Shown one piece after another: positions 1 through 5,652 of a DNA stretch of 5,652 nt. Within the stretch, counting starts at the first letter, position 1, and the number at the start of each line of letters is the position of its first letter. The translations under genes were made by a program, and so were the position numbers. This stretch comes from an uncultured Prochlorococcus sp. (GTDB lineage Bacteria; Cyanobacteriota; Cyanobacteriia; PCC-6307; Cyanobiaceae), in the NCBI GenBank assembly GCA_902572065.1, contig CACGEL010000038.1:1-5652 (forward strand), in the 5' to 3' direction. The notes under the pieces were generated by a model that was not told where the DNA came from, made no database searches, and saw only the letters and a list, made by a program, of their open reading frames with translations.

Positions 1-1471
1 AGAAGGGAGTCCAATTTTCATGTGCAGCTTGTAAAGCTATAAGATCGTAATTCTGATTGATTAAACCTTTCCTTATGATTTCTTTTTCTCTTTTGAATAA
101 GGTTACTCCTTCATGAAACCAAAGAGGAAGATTGTCAGGAGTAGATAGATTTAAGATTGAAGAAAAGGTAGTCAATTCTGATATATTTAGGAAAATTAAG
201 TTTTGATTTTTATTTATTCCTTTTAGCTGTTCTCTAATTAGATCTAATTGGTAACAAACTGAAGAAGGGCCATATATATTCTTAAACTGAGGAGCACATT
301 TATTCAAATGAATTAAATCTGATTCTCGAACATTATATCGCATATTATTAGTCTCCAACTTATTTGTACTTATGCCTTTAACTACTGAGAAACTTCTCAT
401 CATATTGTCAAAGGTACTATTAATTATTAAAAACAAAATAGTGAAAATAGGGAGCAACTTGTAATTACCTCTGCTTGCTTTATAGAATTTGAACAAAACC
501 AACGGTGCTAAAAAAACAAAGAATCCTGAAGTATAACCAAGGCCGCTTGTTTGACTGCAAAAGGAAGATGTGATTAGAACTAAGAAAGAAACAATTAGAG
601 AAACATCCTTTTTCCTTATAGCTAGCCATAGGGATAACATAGCTAAAATGAATCGTGCACTTAAAAAAGTTCTAATTATTGAAGGTCTGCGTAGATTATG
701 TGGAAATTGACCGTAGTTGAACCAGTAGCTAAATTCAGAATTGTCAAATAAAAATAAAAAAAAACTACTTGCTATGAAAAGTCCAAAAAGCAAAAATAAA
801 AATCTTTTTGATTTTAATCTTTTTAATAGATATCTAAAGTTATTAGGAATTGAAACCACTTTATTATTTGAATGGTCTTCGTTTGTAAATAGAACCAAAA
901 CCATAGAAGAGATTAGGCTCATTAATCCATAATCTTGCTTAGTAAAAATACATGCAATACAAACCAAACCAGCCAGAAAATTTGTATGCGATTTATAGTT
1001 TAATATTAAAAGAATATTTAATAAAAATAAGAACGTTGCAGTAATATTGTACCAAGGATGAGAAAGTAAAATAATATAGTTGAATGTAAAGAATACTAAT
1101 CCTAAATTTGATATATATTTATTTAGTTGTATAGCATTTAATAACTTCCAAGCTATAACCATTAGAGCAATATTTATAACTAATTGACTTAATTGCAAAT
1201 TAAGCCATGAAGCTCCAAACAAATAAAAAAATAGTGCTGGTAAATAAAAACTAACCGGCCCTAAAGGAATACCAAAGTCAGTATAAGGAGAAAGTCCTTG
1301 AGTTAATCTGTAGGCACCATCCCAGATAATCGAATAATCTCTAAAATAAATAAACCTTCTTTCAAAAAATATTAAAACAATAATTACTATATTTATCAGC
1401 AAAAAATATTTGGAGCCTAAGTTCAGAGGTGATAATTGTTTAAAGATATTATTATGATTAAAGGAACTCAT
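1..1471 (-). CDS. GT-C / family 39-like polytopic membrane glycosyltransferase, 3'-truncated by window edge
   Basis: The minus strand is open for 490 codons from ATG at 1471 to the window start; the stop lies outside. An in-frame TAA four codons upstream of the ATG fixes the start region, although the AAGGA just before it is too close to be an ideal ribosome binding site. A first hydrophobic helix (about residues 22-36) is followed by an external loop with the WDG motif (W50-D51-G52) and SPYTDFGIPLGP (61-72). An acidic residue just after helix 1 and a PY-x-DF-x-x-P loop are typical of GT-C enzymes of the GT39/PMT_2 type, where the acidic residue is usually catalytic. Further helices follow at roughly 73-88, 95-112, 122-137, 143-158, 165-195, 224-242, 270-287, 289-303, 313-330 and 339-351. 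FTKQDYGL (176-183) resembles the KQ-x-x-G motif seen in this family. Residues from about 352 on look soluble and external. By family it would transfer a sugar from a polyprenyl-phosphate donor at the membrane; donor and acceptor are unknown. A Wzy-like polymerase is the main alternative. Confidence 0.72.
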   Translation of the reverse strand, partial: MSSFNHNNIFKQLSPLNLGSKYFLLINIVIIVLIFFERRFIYFRDYSIIWDGAYRLTQGLSPYTDFGIPLGPVSFYLPALFFYLFGASWLNLQLSQLVINIALMVIAWKLLNAIQLNKYISNLGLVFFTFNYIILLSHPWYNITATFLFLLNILLILNYKSHTNFLAGLVCIACIFTKQDYGLMSLISSMVLVLFTNEDHSNNKVVSIPNNFRYLLKRLKSKRFLFLLFGLFIASSFFLFLFDNSEFSYWFNYGQFPHNLRRPSIIRTFLSARFILAMLSLWLAIRKKDVSLIVSFLVLITSSFCSQTSGLGYTSGFFVFLAPLVLFKFYKASRGNYKLLPIFTILFLIINSTFDNMMRSFSVVKGISTNKLETNNMRYNVRESDLIHLNKCAPQFKNIYGPSSVCYQLDLIREQLKGINKNQNLIFLNISELTTFSSILNLSTPDNLPLWFHEGVTLFKREKEIIRKGLINQNYDLIALQAAHENWTPF

Positions 1472-1760
1472 TATCCTTATTTAAGCAAAAGACCATATCA
1501 ATCATATTATTCTACAATAAATGCAAATTAATTCTATGATTAGCTCAATATAAAATCATTTGATCTAAGGTAAATATAATTACTTTGTGATTATTAAATT
1601 CTTTTTAAATAACTGTAAGCTTTCGTTCATCTATAAGATTTTAAAGAATGAACTATAATTATTGATGCTCTTTTTTAACATGTTATAAAGTGTGAGGCAG
1701 TCGAAAGATTTAATGATAATAAAGAATTTACTAAGAAATTTGAAATATTATTTATTCCCA
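1472..1760. other. AT-rich intergenic region between two minus-strand transcription units
   Basis: This stretch lies between the end of the FkbM operon (1761) and the start of the glycosyltransferase gene (1471). I see no convincing gene; the best minus-strand frame I noticed encodes only about 16 residues. It contains a perfect 10-nt palindrome TAACATGTTA at 1676-1685 and a 6-bp inverted repeat GTTCAT/ATGAAC (1625-1630 and 1648-1653) with a 17-nt loop. Neither is GC-rich nor followed by a T-run on the relevant strand, so I call no intrinsic terminator. The gap implies that the glycosyltransferase gene has its own promoter. Confidence 0.7.
1501..1506 (-). promoter_or_regulatory. Possible -10 element for the glycosyltransferase gene
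   Basis: On the minus strand the hexamer reads TATGAT, one base from the TATAAT consensus, and lies 29 nt upstream of the ATG at 1471. Transcription starting just downstream would give a leader of roughly 20-25 nt. No good -35 hexamer sits at 16-18 nt. In such AT-rich DNA a near-match arises easily by chance, so this is tentative. Confidence 0.25.
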
Positions 1761-2609
1761 TTAACCATGAAAAACGTCGACGAGTTTTTGATTAGTTAAT
1801 TTAAAAATTAGAGGGCGAGCCATGGGTAAATTACTTCTGATAGAAATTAAAAAATTATATTCAAAACTTGGTAATTGCAATATTCTTACTCCAAGAGTAG
1901 AAAGCTCTATTTCTATGGAATGAAACTTCTCTCCTTTATTATTAAAGAAATTAAGACACACTTTATGGCTTTTACATGTTGGATTAGTAATTGCTATTTC
2001 ATAGCTATTAATGGGGGTAAATAGGTATTGCAGTTGAAAAGAGCGTTTTAAAAAAGTACTTTTTAAATATGTAAGTTCCTCGATTCCTCCATTAGAGTAT
2101 TTACCTGAAACCGCATCCAAATTACCATGGACGAAACTTAAAGTATTACTACTTCCAAAACCATAACTTGTATAGCCTCTATCTGTTAAATATCCTCCAT
2201 TGAGAATTTCTTTTCTCGGTATATTTTCATGAAATATCATAAATGTCCCATATTGATATGAAGACATAGAAGAAGGAATATAATCGGCAATATTTAAACT
2301 AGATTTTCTTGTAGGCTCAAATTCGACTATATTTTCGGCAATTAAGTTACCATCATTGGAGAGGATTACTAAACGAGACTTGCATTCTTCGATATTAGGG
2401 TGTTCATCTTTCTTGCTTAATAAGTAAATATAAGGAAATAACTCGTAAATAGTCTTCCAATGATTACCACATCTCCAAATAAATAAATCACTAAAAGTGA
2501 ATTTACTATCTTGTGGATTTGTAGCAACAATTGGTGCATATCTGTTTCTGATATAAGGTATTATTTTCTCTGGATTTTTGAGTGCTTTTAATATGCGGTT
2601 AGTAATCAT
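1761..2609 (-). CDS. Uncharacterised protein with 'SDLFIWR' motif and beta-sandwich-like modules (282 aa), surface-glycan context
   Basis: I do not recognise a named family. There is no signal peptide or clear membrane helix, so it is probably cytoplasmic unless exported by another route. An early motif FSDLFIWRCGNHWKT (39-53) is followed by a module (about 79-128) with alternating hydrophobics and a turn SNDGNLIAEN. A central YTSYGFGSSNTLSFVHGN (146-163) is rich in Gly, Ser and aromatics. A second module (about 203-270) has SYEIAITNP, then FFNNKGEK as a turn, then alternating Ile/Leu, and the protein ends in VFHG. This pattern suggests two beta-sandwich-like domains, which is an inference from sequence texture only. 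It is the last gene of the three-gene operon; its ATG at 2609 overlaps the upstream TGA in an ATGA junction, so translation is probably coupled. The shared I-W-x3-N-x-WKT motif and similar end suggest it is a diverged paralogue of its upstream neighbour. A role in sugar binding or glycan modification is a guess. Confidence 0.75.
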   Translation of the reverse strand: MITNRILKALKNPEKIIPYIRNRYAPIVATNPQDSKFTFSDLFIWRCGNHWKTIYELFPYIYLLSKKDEHPNIEECKSRLVILSNDGNLIAENIVEFEPTRKSSLNIADYIPSSMSSYQYGTFMIFHENIPRKEILNGGYLTDRGYTSYGFGSSNTLSFVHGNLDAVSGKYSNGGIEELTYLKSTFLKRSFQLQYLFTPINSYEIAITNPTCKSHKVCLNFFNNKGEKFHSIEIELSTLGVRILQLPSFEYNFLISIRSNLPMARPLIFKLTNQKLVDVFHG

Positions 2610-3397
2610 AAAGGTAGTATATTAAACCATTTTTCTTTAATAATCTTTTGCAAATTATTTCTATTGCCATGAATAAGAAATGAAGCAGGAGGATGAGTAT
2701 GCTCAAGACTCATTGTGCTATCGACATTCGAAAATGATAAGAATAATGGTATCCCAGACATGCTTTTGGTATAACAAACTAATAAATCATTATCCTCAAT
2801 ATTCAGATTATTAAGATCTATAAAATTGCAACTATTTGATTTTATTTCAACATCTTTAATAATAATTTCAGGTTGTCTGATTGTAGAAAATTTTAGGCAA
2901 CCTTTCCTTGAGTTAGGTTTTGATTCAAGATTCAGAAAGATAAGGTAATTGTTTATATTTATTTTCTTTTGCATAAAAGGCATAAACGATAAAAAAGTTG
3001 CTTTTTCTGGAAAAGGTTCTATTTCTCCTTGATAACTTGCATAGGAATTATCCCTGTAAATACAAACTGTTGATCTCCAGTTAGGAGTTGTTGTTGGGAG
3101 TGTAATTTTAGGTAATGAAGTCATAATTGGCGGCAGAGGTTCATCTGTCATGCATATTATTAATAGATCATTATTGGTCTCCTTTGGTTTTATTAAGTCA
3201 TAAAAAAACTCTCTAGATTCAAAAGGTTTTATCTTAGTAATTAATTTGGTTTTCCAGCAATTAGCATCCATCCAAATAAGGTTTAAATATCTTGACTTAG
3301 GTAAAACTTTTTGAACATTATTAGGCGGAAAATTGTGAACTATTGTACTTCCTTGATAAATTTCGTTACTCTTAAGAATAGGGAAAAATAATGACAT
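2606..3397 (-). CDS. Uncharacterised protein with 'EHTHPP' motif (263 aa), paralogue-like partner of the downstream gene
   Basis: I do not recognise a named family. It starts at ATG 3397, 3 nt after the FkbM stop, and its TGA overlaps the next ATG by 4 nt, so it is the middle gene of a compact operon. There is no clear signal peptide or transmembrane helix. A first module (about 37-92) contains LIWMDANCWKT (40-50) and ends in NDLLIICMTDEPLPP (76-90). A Pro/Thr-rich linker (about 95-106) and a Tyr-rich stretch YRDNSYASYQG (114-124) follow. A second module (about 151-222) ends in a similar phrase, DNDLLVCYT (202-210), before SLEHTHPPASF (230-240) and LIHG (241-244). The repeated NDLL phrase suggests an internal duplication, and its overall order matches the downstream protein. 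The two closely spaced His in EHTHPP could bind a metal or be structural; this is not established. Context points to surface-glycan metabolism, function unknown. Confidence 0.75.
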   Translation of the reverse strand: MSLFFPILKSNEIYQGSTIVHNFPPNNVQKVLPKSRYLNLIWMDANCWKTKLITKIKPFESREFFYDLIKPKETNNDLLIICMTDEPLPPIMTSLPKITLPTTTPNWRSTVCIYRDNSYASYQGEIEPFPEKATFLSFMPFMQKKININNYLIFLNLESKPNSRKGCLKFSTIRQPEIIIKDVEIKSNSCNFIDLNNLNIEDNDLLVCYTKSMSGIPLFLSFSNVDSTMSLEHTHPPASFLIHGNRNNLQKIIKEKWFNILPL

Positions 3398-3400
3398 TAA

Positions 3401-4258
3401 TTAAACTCTTAGAAAAATATGATTTGCGGTTGAATGGGAATCTCTTCTAATTCTTTTATTAGATTTTGAGTCTATATTATGTAGCTTAAATCCATATGAC
3501 TCAATTAGTTCTAATGAACTTTTGTATTCCATATGTGTGTAGTCTAATTCTATTAAAACTGATTGCAATGAATCACTTCTAAATGTTTTCTCACCACCCT
3601 TTAATACAAGAAATTCATTACCATCAACATCAATTTTTATATGATTGACTTCCTTTTTTAAAGATGAAATCAGTTCATCCATAGTTACTCCAATAACACC
3701 CTGCCTTGTAATTGGATTGAATTCAACTCCGTATTGATTTATGGTTCTATCATAAGAATGTAAAGCAGAGCCGTATTCAAAACTCGCTAAATTTAATTTC
3801 GAGATTGTTAGCTTATCATTTAGCGCGACTGGATAGCTTATCGCTCTATCACTAAAATGATTAATCATTATATTTCGATTAAGTAGGCAGAAATTGTGAG
3901 CTTCGGGTTCTATAGCTATTACTTGATGTCCTTTAAATAAAGCAAAAAGGGTATATATACCAATATTGGCACCTACATCAAGAAGACATTGATTTTGATC
4001 AAAGCTTTCTATCCATTTTAAGGTTTCTGGCTCTTTATATTCAAAACTAATTGCCCTGTACCTAGTAATCCAACTCATATCCTCAATATGAAATATTGTT
4101 CGATTTTTGTATTTAATGGGGCGTATTTTATTTTGTATTCCATAGATAACAAGATTTGGAATAAAAAAAGACAAGAATTTACCAAGTTTATAACAAAGCT
4201 TTTTTATAATTGAAGCTAAAGCATATTTGATCTTATTACTTAATTTAACCTTGCTCAT
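3401..4258 (-). CDS. FkbM family SAM-dependent methyltransferase (285 aa)
   Basis: It belongs to the FkbM/Methyltransf_21 class of Rossmann-fold methyltransferases, which transfer a methyl group from SAM, usually to a hydroxyl of a sugar or other small molecule. The SAM-binding motif I is clear as LLDVGANIGIYTL (92-104). The acidic end of strand 2 is IAIEPEAHNF (115-124). Later family hallmarks are IKIDVDGNEF (207-216) with LKGGE (219-223), and VLIELDY (234-240). The length is normal for the family. A basic and hydrophobic N-terminal stretch (about 10-41) could lie against the membrane. The ATG at 4258 is supported by an in-frame TAA two codons upstream; there is no obvious Shine-Dalgarno sequence. 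It is the first gene of the operon and diverges from the psbC-like gene across 210 bp. Methylation of a surface polysaccharide or lipid-linked sugar fits the neighbours, but the substrate is unknown. Confidence 0.93.
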   Translation of the reverse strand: MSKVKLSNKIKYALASIIKKLCYKLGKFLSFFIPNLVIYGIQNKIRPIKYKNRTIFHIEDMSWITRYRAISFEYKEPETLKWIESFDQNQCLLDVGANIGIYTLFALFKGHQVIAIEPEAHNFCLLNRNIMINHFSDRAISYPVALNDKLTISKLNLASFEYGSALHSYDRTINQYGVEFNPITRQGVIGVTMDELISSLKKEVNHIKIDVDGNEFLVLKGGEKTFRSDSLQSVLIELDYTHMEYKSSLELIESYGFKLHNIDSKSNKRIRRDSHSTANHIFLRV

Positions 4259-4292
4259 TTGTTAATTGATTTATCCACTTTTTATTGACTTT

Positions 4293-4322
4293 ATCATTAT
4301 TTCAGCATGATTTGAGTTTCAA
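4293..4322 (-). promoter_or_regulatory. Possible promoter for the FkbM operon
   Basis: On the minus strand TTGAAA (4317-4322) matches five of six bases of a -35 element. An 18-nt spacer separates it from AATGAT (4293-4298), a four-of-six -10 match. This would place the transcript start about 28 nt upstream of the methyltransferase ATG. Spacing and position are reasonable, but both hexamers are weak and the region is AT-rich. Confidence 0.28.
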
Positions 4323-4338
4323 AGGGAGCTCTGCCTTT
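4321..4338. repeat. Imperfect GC-richer dyad in the divergent intergenic region
   Basis: AAAGG at 4321-4325 pairs with CCTTT at 4334-4338. The interior AGCTCT is itself nearly palindromic, with one G/G mismatch between the two. No T-run follows on either strand, so it is not a convincing terminator. It overlaps the -35 candidate of the FkbM operon and could equally be an operator or chance. Confidence 0.25.
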
Positions 4339-4343
4339 AGATA

Positions 4344-4355
4344 AACAAATTTGTT
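4344..4355. repeat. Perfect 12-bp palindrome AACAAATTTGTT, operator-like
   Basis: The 12 bases read the same on both strands. The site lies between the two divergent genes, about 30 bp upstream of the plus-strand -35 candidate and 22 bp beyond the minus-strand one, a suitable place for a dimeric regulator. I cannot assign it to a known regulator, and AT-rich palindromes of this size can occur by chance. Confidence 0.25.
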
Positions 4356-4384
4356 AGCTAGATTTGATTAGTGCATATTGCTAT

Positions 4385-4415
4385 TTGATTACTAAGTTAA
4401 ATTGATAGATATAGT
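4385..4415 (+). promoter_or_regulatory. Possible promoter for the psbC-like gene
   Basis: TTGATT (4385-4390) and TATAGT (4410-4415) resemble -35 and -10 hexamers but are 19 nt apart, slightly too wide. A start near 4422 would leave a leader of about 47 nt containing the Shine-Dalgarno-like run. The 9-mer ATTTGATTA occurs at 4362-4370 and again at 4383-4391, 21 bp apart; the second copy includes the -35 candidate. Confidence 0.28.
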
Positions 4416-4432
4416 TTTTGGGGAGTATTATT

Positions 4433-4439
4433 AAGGGGG
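4433..4439 (+). promoter_or_regulatory. Shine-Dalgarno-like AAGGGGG, positioned for a TTG at 4445 and not for the ATG at 4469
   Basis: The G-rich run is the strongest Shine-Dalgarno-like element in the window. Its end is 5 nt before TTG 4445, a standard spacing, but 29 nt before ATG 4469, too far to serve that start directly. It therefore suggests either initiation at the TTG followed by re-initiation at the adjacent ATG, or a former start site upstream of the present frame. Confidence 0.35.
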
Positions 4440-4444
4440 TTAGT

Positions 4445-4468
4445 TTGGCGAATCGAAGATTTTTCTAA
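4445..4468 (+). CDS. Possible 7-codon leader peptide, or remnant 5' end of the psbC-like frame
   Basis: TTG at 4445 follows a well-placed Shine-Dalgarno-like run and begins the frame M-A-N-R-R-F-F-stop. The TAA at 4466-4468 is immediately followed by ATG 4469 in the same frame. It may be a translated leader coupled to the downstream gene. Alternatively, the true N-terminus once began here, with two arginines before the hydrophobic segment, and a stop codon now interrupts it. Nothing beyond position, frame and spacing supports it, so it is low confidence. Confidence 0.2.
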   Translation: MANRRFF

Positions 4469-5652
4469 ATGAGGTTATTTTTTTATATATTTGTATTTAG
4501 TCAATTGTTTAATTCTCTAGTTGTTTTTGCGGAGAAAGTTAAAAAAGATATTAGCGAATTTAATTCAATTAAATGGGAGCAAGCCTTAATCTGTATGCCA
4601 CACGTAGCTATGTTTGGCTACGGCATAGGTCCTGGTGGTGAAGTTACTGATATCATGCCTTTCTTCCAAGTAGGTGTGGTTCATTTAATAGCTTCTGCAG
4701 TGCTTGGGTTTGGGGGAATTTACCACTCATTAGCTGGCCCAGAAAAGCTTGAGCAAGATTTCCCTTTCTTCTCTACTGATTGGAGAGATAAAAATCAGAT
4801 GACCAACATCCTTGGTTATCATCTAATAGTTCTAGGTGTAGGTGCATTAGCTTGGTCAGTAAACTGGTGTTTTATTGGCGGTGCATATGATACTTGGGCA
4901 CCTGGAGGTGGAGAAGTCCGACTTGTTAATCCAACTTTGGATCCAAGAGTAATTTTTGGTTATCTATTTAGATCTCCATGGGGAGGTGCCGGTTCTCTAA
5001 TCGGTGTTAACTCAATTGAAGATATAGTTGGTGGCCATGTTTATGTTGGTGTAATTGAGATACTTGGAGGATTATTCCACATCTTTACCAAACCATTTGG
5101 TTGGGCAAGAAGAGCATTCATCTGGAATGGTGAAGGACTATTAAGTTATGCTCTTGGTGGAATTTGTGTAGCAAGTTTTATTGCATCAACTTTCATCTGG
5201 TTTAACAATACTGCTTACCCATCAGAATTCTATGGACCTACAAATGCTGAAGCTTCACAAGCCCAAAGCTTTACTTTCTTAGTGAGAGACCAAAGGATTG
5301 GAGCTAATGTGGGCACAACTATGGGACCAACAGGGTTAGGAAAGTATCTCATGAGATCTCCTACTGGTGAAATTATATTTGGTGGTGAAACAATGAGATT
5401 TTGGGACTTCAGAGGTCCATGGTTAGAACCTCTTAGAGGACCTAACGGTTTGAGCCTCGAGAAAATCCAAAATGATATTCAGCCTTGGCAAGTTAGAAGA
5501 GCAGCTGAATATATGACTCATGCACCTAATGCTTCTATCAACTCTGTTGGAGGTATTATTACTGAACCAAATGCTGTTAACTTCGTTAACTTAAGACAAT
5601 GGTTAGCTGCAGCTCAGTTCTTCCTAGGATGGTTTACATTCATCGGTCACCT
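4469..5652 (+). CDS. psbC: Divergent CP43 (PsbC-like) photosystem II core antenna protein with substituted N-terminus; 3'-truncated by window edge
   Basis: The frame is open for 394 codons from ATG 4469 and leaves the window just after the FIGH of the last helix. A TAA directly before the ATG excludes a longer frame. From E37-Q38 it aligns collinearly with CP43 from about residue 72, with one residue missing near VNPTLDP (153-159). Transmembrane helices lie at about 62-84 (II), 112-134 (III), 185-206 (IV), 223-245 (V) and 378 onward (VI). The large lumenal loop E (about 246-375) is intact, including GANVG (278-282), [20 protein letters not shown] (292-311) and [12 protein letters not shown]307 and R310 match CP43 Glu354 and Arg357 (usual cyanobacterial numbering), which contact the Mn4CaO5 cluster. 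Loop E separates it from Pcb and IsiA proteins, which lack it. Histidines likely to ligate chlorophyll remain in helices II-VI. The first 36 residues are not CP43-like: a hydrophobic stretch at 3-20 ends in VFA before EKVKK, as in a cleavable signal peptide, and replaces helix I. psbD is not upstream. It appears more GC-rich than its neighbours. It may be a second, specialised copy or a translocated partial duplicate. Confidence 0.88.
   Translation, partial: MRLFFYIFVFSQLFNSLVVFAEKVKKDISEFNSIKWEQALICMPHVAMFGYGIGPGGEVTDIMPFFQVGVVHLIASAVLGFGGIYHSLAGPEKLEQDFPFFSTDWRDKNQMTNILGYHLIVLGVGALAWSVNWCFIGGAYDTWAPGGGEVRLVNPTLDPRVIFGYLFRSPWGGAGSLIGVNSIEDIVGGHVYVGVIEILGGLFHIFTKPFGWARRAFIWNGEGLLSYALGGICVASFIASTFIWFNNTAYPSEFYGPTNAEASQAQSFTFLVRDQRIGANVGTTMGPTGLGKYLMRSPTGEIIFGGETMRFWDFRGPWLEPLRGPNGLSLEKIQNDIQPWQVRRAAEYMTHAPNASINSVGGIITEPNAVNFVNLRQWLAAAQFFLGWFTFIGH

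Noticed and set aside
741..932. 63-codon plus-strand frame rich in Lys and Asn
   Set aside because: It lies wholly antisense to the long glycosyltransferase frame, has no recognisable motif, and its composition is what AT-rich antisense sequence gives by chance.
1625..1686. Terminator downstream of the 282-residue gene
   Set aside because: The inverted repeats here are short, AT-rich and not followed by a T-run on the minus strand.
1472..1760. Small gene, tRNA or other RNA gene in the gap
   Set aside because: I found no frame of useful length with a plausible start, and no cloverleaf-like arms or conserved TPsiC-type sequence.
4595..4597. Start of the psbC-like gene at the internal ATG before PHVAMFGYG
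   Set aside because: No Shine-Dalgarno-like sequence precedes it, and it would drop part of the lumenal segment that already aligns with CP43 (EQALIC) as well as the hydrophobic segment needed for topology. It remains possible only if the gene is a broken fragment.
4469..5652. Pcb or IsiA-type antenna protein
   Set aside because: Those relatives lack the large lumenal loop between helices V and VI. Here the loop is complete, with the CP43 signature [10 protein letters not shown].
1..5652. CRISPR array, insertion sequence or transposase remnants
   Set aside because: No regularly spaced direct repeats, no terminal inverted repeats flanking a gene and no transposase motif are visible on either strand.

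Overview
The window most likely comes from a marine picocyanobacterium, probably Prochlorococcus. It is strongly AT-rich and compactly coded, and it carries a CP43-type photosystem II core antenna gene, so the host (or the donor of that gene) is an oxygenic phototroph. The genus is an inference from base composition and protein style. Nothing in the window, such as an rRNA gene, fixes the taxonomy.

Layout. Positions 1-1471 (minus strand) hold a 490-codon, 3'-truncated open frame for a polytopic GT-C/GT39-like membrane glycosyltransferase. An AT-rich gap of 289 bases (1472-1760) follows, with no convincing gene. Positions 1761-4258 (minus strand) hold a tight three-gene operon, transcribed from high to low coordinates. 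It consists of an FkbM-type SAM-dependent methyltransferase and then two proteins of unknown function that look like diverged paralogues of each other. The gaps are 3 nt and then a 4-nt ATGA overlap. Together with the glycosyltransferase this looks like a cell-surface glycan region, the kind of content common in picocyanobacterial genomic islands.

Positions 4259-4468 are a divergent intergenic region with weak promoter-like elements for both directions, a 12-bp perfect palindrome, a strong Shine-Dalgarno-like run and a possible 7-codon leader. Positions 4469-5652 (plus strand) hold a psbC-like gene that runs off the window. It is collinear with CP43 from about CP43 residue 72 onward. It keeps the large lumenal loop E, including the Glu and Arg that correspond to the CP43 residues at the Mn4CaO5 cluster. 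The usual N-terminus and first transmembrane helix, with its chlorophyll-binding histidines, are replaced by an unrelated segment of about 36 residues that resembles a signal peptide. There is no psbD upstream, which is psbC's usual partner.

The psbC-like gene is the most remarkable item here. It is either a variant CP43 with five remaining helices and possibly a lumenal N-terminus, or a translocated partial duplicate. It sits next to surface-polysaccharide genes and not in a photosystem operon. The minus-strand genes plausibly act together in building or decorating an extracellular glycan. No functional link between them and the CP43-like protein is visible.
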